From Mycobacterium palustre (GTDB taxonomy: Bacteria; Actinomycetota; Actinomycetes; Mycobacteriales; Mycobacteriaceae): 64,000 bases of DNA. Position 1 is the stretch's first letter. Every line of letters begins with the position of its first letter. Under the pieces are notes generated by a model that searched no databases, was not told where the DNA came from, and worked only from the letters and a program-made list of their open reading frames with translations. Of the stretch, positions 61,124 to 64,000 are shown in pieces. A program made the position numbers and the translations under genes. The DNA is taken from NCBI RefSeq assembly GCF_002101785.1, contig NZ_LQPJ01000100.1, positions 30,982 to 94,981 on the forward strand, in the 5' to 3' direction.

Positions 61124-63055
61124 TCACTTTCTCTGCCGCACAAGAAATTGCGACCAGTCGGGATGCAGCACCGCGGACCAATACTCGTTGAGGCGCCACG
61201 GGCTGACGGTGTGAATCTCGCCGTCGGCGTTCTTGAAATAGGAATGTTTGACCGCCGGGTGTGACCACACCATCTTCTTGATCTGGGCTTGCGTCCGCCG
61301 ATGCCATTCGGTGGCGGCCTCGGCTTGCGGTTCGATCGAGTGCAGATTCTCCTCGGCCAGCCGCCTGAGGCACTGGTCGATGTAGCGCATCTGCAGCTCG
61401 GACTGGAAGATCAGGCTGCCGCCGTGGGCGAGATGGGTTCCGGGGCCGTAAACGATGAAGAAGTTCGGGAACCCGGGGACGGTGATGCCGAGGTAGGCAT
61501 AGGGTCGGCTCCCCCACATCTGGTGCAGGTCAATCCCGTTGCGGCCCCGCACGTTTAGCGGCCACAGCACGTCGGTGTGGCGGAACCCGGTGGCGTAGAC
61601 GATGACATCGGCGTCGCGGGTCACGCCGTCGTCGGTGACCACGCCGTGGGGGGCGATCTTGTGGATCGGTGTGCGCACCAGCTCGACGTTGTCCCGTTGC
61701 AGCGTTCGAAGCCAGCTGCCGTTGTCCTGCAGGGTCCGCTTTCCCGTGGCGGGATAGTCGGGGAGCACTTTGGCCAACAGCTCGTGGTCGTCGCCGACCT
61801 GGCTGGTGATCCATTCGGAGAACATCATTCGGGCGGCCGCGTTGATGTCGCTGACGGCGTAGTCCCGGTCGGCATAGTTGGGGTCGCCCTCCGCGGCGTC
61901 CAGTCCCTTGTCGGCGCCGGGCCACAGCACCAAAAACCGATACCACCGCCCGTAGAAGGGCAGGTGGCGCATCGCCCAGCGCACGCCGTCGCCGACCTCG
62001 TCGTGGTACATCGGATTGGGGAACATCCACTGGGCCGTCCGCTGGAACACGCTGAGCCGCTCGACGCGGTCGGCGATCGCGGGCGCGATCTGGAAGCCGC
62101 TGGCGCCCGCCCCGATCAAAGCGACCCGCTTGCCGGTCAGGTCGACCGAGTGATCCCAGGCCGCGGAGTGAAACGCGGGCCCCTCGAAGGTGTCGGCGCC
62201 GTCGAATTCCGGGATGTGGGGCCGGTTGAGCTGACCGACCGCGGTGATGACGGCCCGCGCGGTGACCGTGCCGGTCTGGCCGTCGGCGCCGCGCAACGAC
62301 ACGGTCCACACGCCGTCGTCGTCGTTCCATTCGGCCGCGACCGCCTCGGTGCTCCACCGAATGTGTTGTGCCAGTGCGTGTTTGTTCATTACCTGGGTGA
62401 AGTAGTCCCGCAGCTCGTGCTGCTCGGCGAAGAAGTGGGTCCAGTCGTTGTTGGGTTCGAAGCTGTAGCAATAGAAATGGTTGGCTACGTCGACGCGGGC
62501 CCCGGGATAGCGGTTCTCCCACCAGGTTCCGCCGGGGCCGGCGTTCTTCTCGATGATCGTGAAGGGGATGTTGGCCTGCTTGAGGCGGATCCCGGCCAGG
62601 ATGCCGGACTCGCCGCACCCGATCACGACGACGGGCAGCCCCGCGGCGGATTCGGGCGGCAGGGCCGCCGGGCGGCGCGGGTCGGCGCCGTCGAGATCCA
62701 TCTCTTCCAAAATCAGCGGCAGGTAGTCATCGGTGACGTGCTCGCAGGCGGCCCAATCCATCATCTCCCGGATGAGGTCGAGGCCCAGCGGTTCGGGCTC
62801 GGGGCAGCCGCGGTCGCGGTAGTCGGCGAGCACGGGCAGCGCCGCCGCGCGGGCGCGGGCCTTGTCGTCCTCGGACATAAACCCCTGGACCTCGTTGAGG
62901 AAGATGCCCATGGGCTTGAAGTCGCGGATGAACCGCGGGTCGCCGGTGATGTGGACGAGCGACAGCAGCAGGGTCGGGATGCTGACGTCCTCGAGCGCGG
63001 CGGCGATCTCGTCCGTCGGCGTGGTGAAGGGATGCCCGGCGTAGCGGCTGCGCAT
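61124..63055 (-). CDS. Baeyer-Villiger (type I) flavin monooxygenase with N-terminal extension
   Basis: 643 aa. Residues 1-140 form a helical N-terminal extension, then two Rossmann motifs (VVVIGCGESGILAG near 142-155; VALIGAGASGFQIAP near 308-322) and between them the BVMO fingerprint FEGPAFHSAAWD at 290-301, exactly matching FxGxxxHxxxW(P/D). Also GGTWWENRYPGARVDV. It inserts oxygen next to a ketone giving an ester or lactone, using NADPH and O2. Paired with the downstream alcohol dehydrogenase, which could supply the ketone or process the product. Likely substrate: a cyclic or steroid-type ketone; unproven. Confidence 0.87.
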   Translation of the reverse strand: MRSRYAGHPFTTPTDEIAAALEDVSIPTLLLSLVHITGDPRFIRDFKPMGIFLNEVQGFMSEDDKARARAAALPVLADYRDRGCPEPEPLGLDLIREMMDWAACEHVTDDYLPLILEEMDLDGADPRRPAALPPESAAGLPVVVIGCGESGILAGIRLKQANIPFTIIEKNAGPGGTWWENRYPGARVDVANHFYCYSFEPNNDWTHFFAEQHELRDYFTQVMNKHALAQHIRWSTEAVAAEWNDDDGVWTVSLRGADGQTGTVTARAVITAVGQLNRPHIPEFDGADTFEGPAFHSAAWDHSVDLTGKRVALIGAGASGFQIAPAIADRVERLSVFQRTAQWMFPNPMYHDEVGDGVRWAMRHLPFYGRWYRFLVLWPGADKGLDAAEGDPNYADRDYAVSDINAAARMMFSEWITSQVGDDHELLAKVLPDYPATGKRTLQDNGSWLRTLQRDNVELVRTPIHKIAPHGVVTDDGVTRDADVIVYATGFRHTDVLWPLNVRGRNGIDLHQMWGSRPYAYLGITVPGFPNFFIVYGPGTHLAHGGSLIFQSELQMRYIDQCLRRLAEENLHSIEPQAEAATEWHRRTQAQIKKMVWSHPAVKHSYFKNADGEIHTVSPWRLNEYWSAVLHPDWSQFLVRQRK

Positions 63056-63089
63056 CGAGCGGGTCCTTCCGGTAGGCGTGGCCCGGGGA

Positions 63090-63112
63090 TTACGCTACTG
63101 AGCGTGTCGTAA
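63090..63112. promoter_or_regulatory. Imperfect 23-bp inverted repeat upstream of the Baeyer-Villiger monooxygenase
   Basis: TTACGCTAC-TGAGC-GTGTCGTAA; arms match at 7 of 9 positions with TTACG/CGTAA ends. It lies 35 bases 5' of the monooxygenase start, a typical place for a TetR-family operator over the promoter. No regulator gene lies in the window beside it. Inference only. Confidence 0.45.
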
Positions 63113-63178
63113 TTGTCGGCACCACGCTACCGCGTTGCGACGCAGGGGATCAAGGATCGGCGCGGCGCCCGTCGCGCA

Positions 63179-64000
<822 letters not shown>

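Overview
The window is a high-GC chromosomal segment of a slow-growing non-tuberculous Mycobacterium. Evidence: PE_PGRS proteins, an MmpL transporter, a PapA acyltransferase, FadD/FadE paralogues, a two-domain AceA2 isocitrate lyase, and a gene order that I recall from the Mycobacterium tuberculosis Rv1895-Rv1932 interval, here inverted. From about 19.6 to 61.1 kb that backbone is: tpx, Rv1931c/Rv1930c-like genes, Rv1928c-like SDR, Rv1927-like, fadD31, aceA2, an MBL hydrolase, fadB5, lppC, Rv1906c-like, aao, Rv1903-like, nanT, cinA, an LppD-type macro domain, Rv1898, dtd, an Rv1896c-like methyltransferase and an Rv1895-like dehydrogenase. Rv numbers come from memory of synteny and protein resemblance, not from a search. 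I cannot name the species.

Layout. 0-8 kb: partial acyl-CoA dehydrogenase, a 0.7 kb non-coding stretch, secreted GH16 glycosidase, SAM methyltransferase, secreted protein, MDR reductase, CycA-type permease, small membrane protein and a sugar-epimerase-like pseudogene. 8-10.5 kb: CitA/DcuS-type two-component system. 10.5-17.8 kb: a lipid assembly/export cluster (PapA, two tandem HXXXDG acyltransferases, MmpL). 18-21.4 kb: acyl-CoA-dehydrogenase-fold oxidase, NYN nuclease, tpx and two decayed regulator-type genes. 21.4-30 kb: NTF2-like/SDR pair around a KstR-like box, fadD31, a short-chain fatty acid transporter with an allophanate-hydrolase-like amidase, and a beta-lactamase-fold lipoprotein. 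30-40.4 kb: a frameshifted FAD monooxygenase, LLM oxidoreductase, repeat lipoprotein, aceA2, MBL/ArsR/SRPBCC group, fadB5 and lppC. 40.4-46.9 kb: an accessory block (TetR, alpha/beta hydrolase, FadD flanked by two paralogous small proteins, AhpD-like protein, nitroreductase, SRPBCC) where M. tuberculosis carries furA-katG. 46.9-64 kb: backbone genes interrupted by a long PE_PGRS gene, then a Baeyer-Villiger monooxygenase and a partial PGRS gene.

Most notable signals: (i) an 89% identical 61-bp element upstream of both mmpL and papA, suggesting one regulon; (ii) the accessory block in place of furA-katG; (iii) four disrupted genes, two of them by single stop codons where glutamine is expected; (iv) a KstR-type operator between an NTF2-like protein and an SDR; (v) a higher-order repeat of about 640-670 bp inside the PE_PGRS gene; (vi) several long perfect inverted repeats at divergent promoters. 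I saw no rRNA, tRNA, CRISPR array, insertion sequence or prophage.
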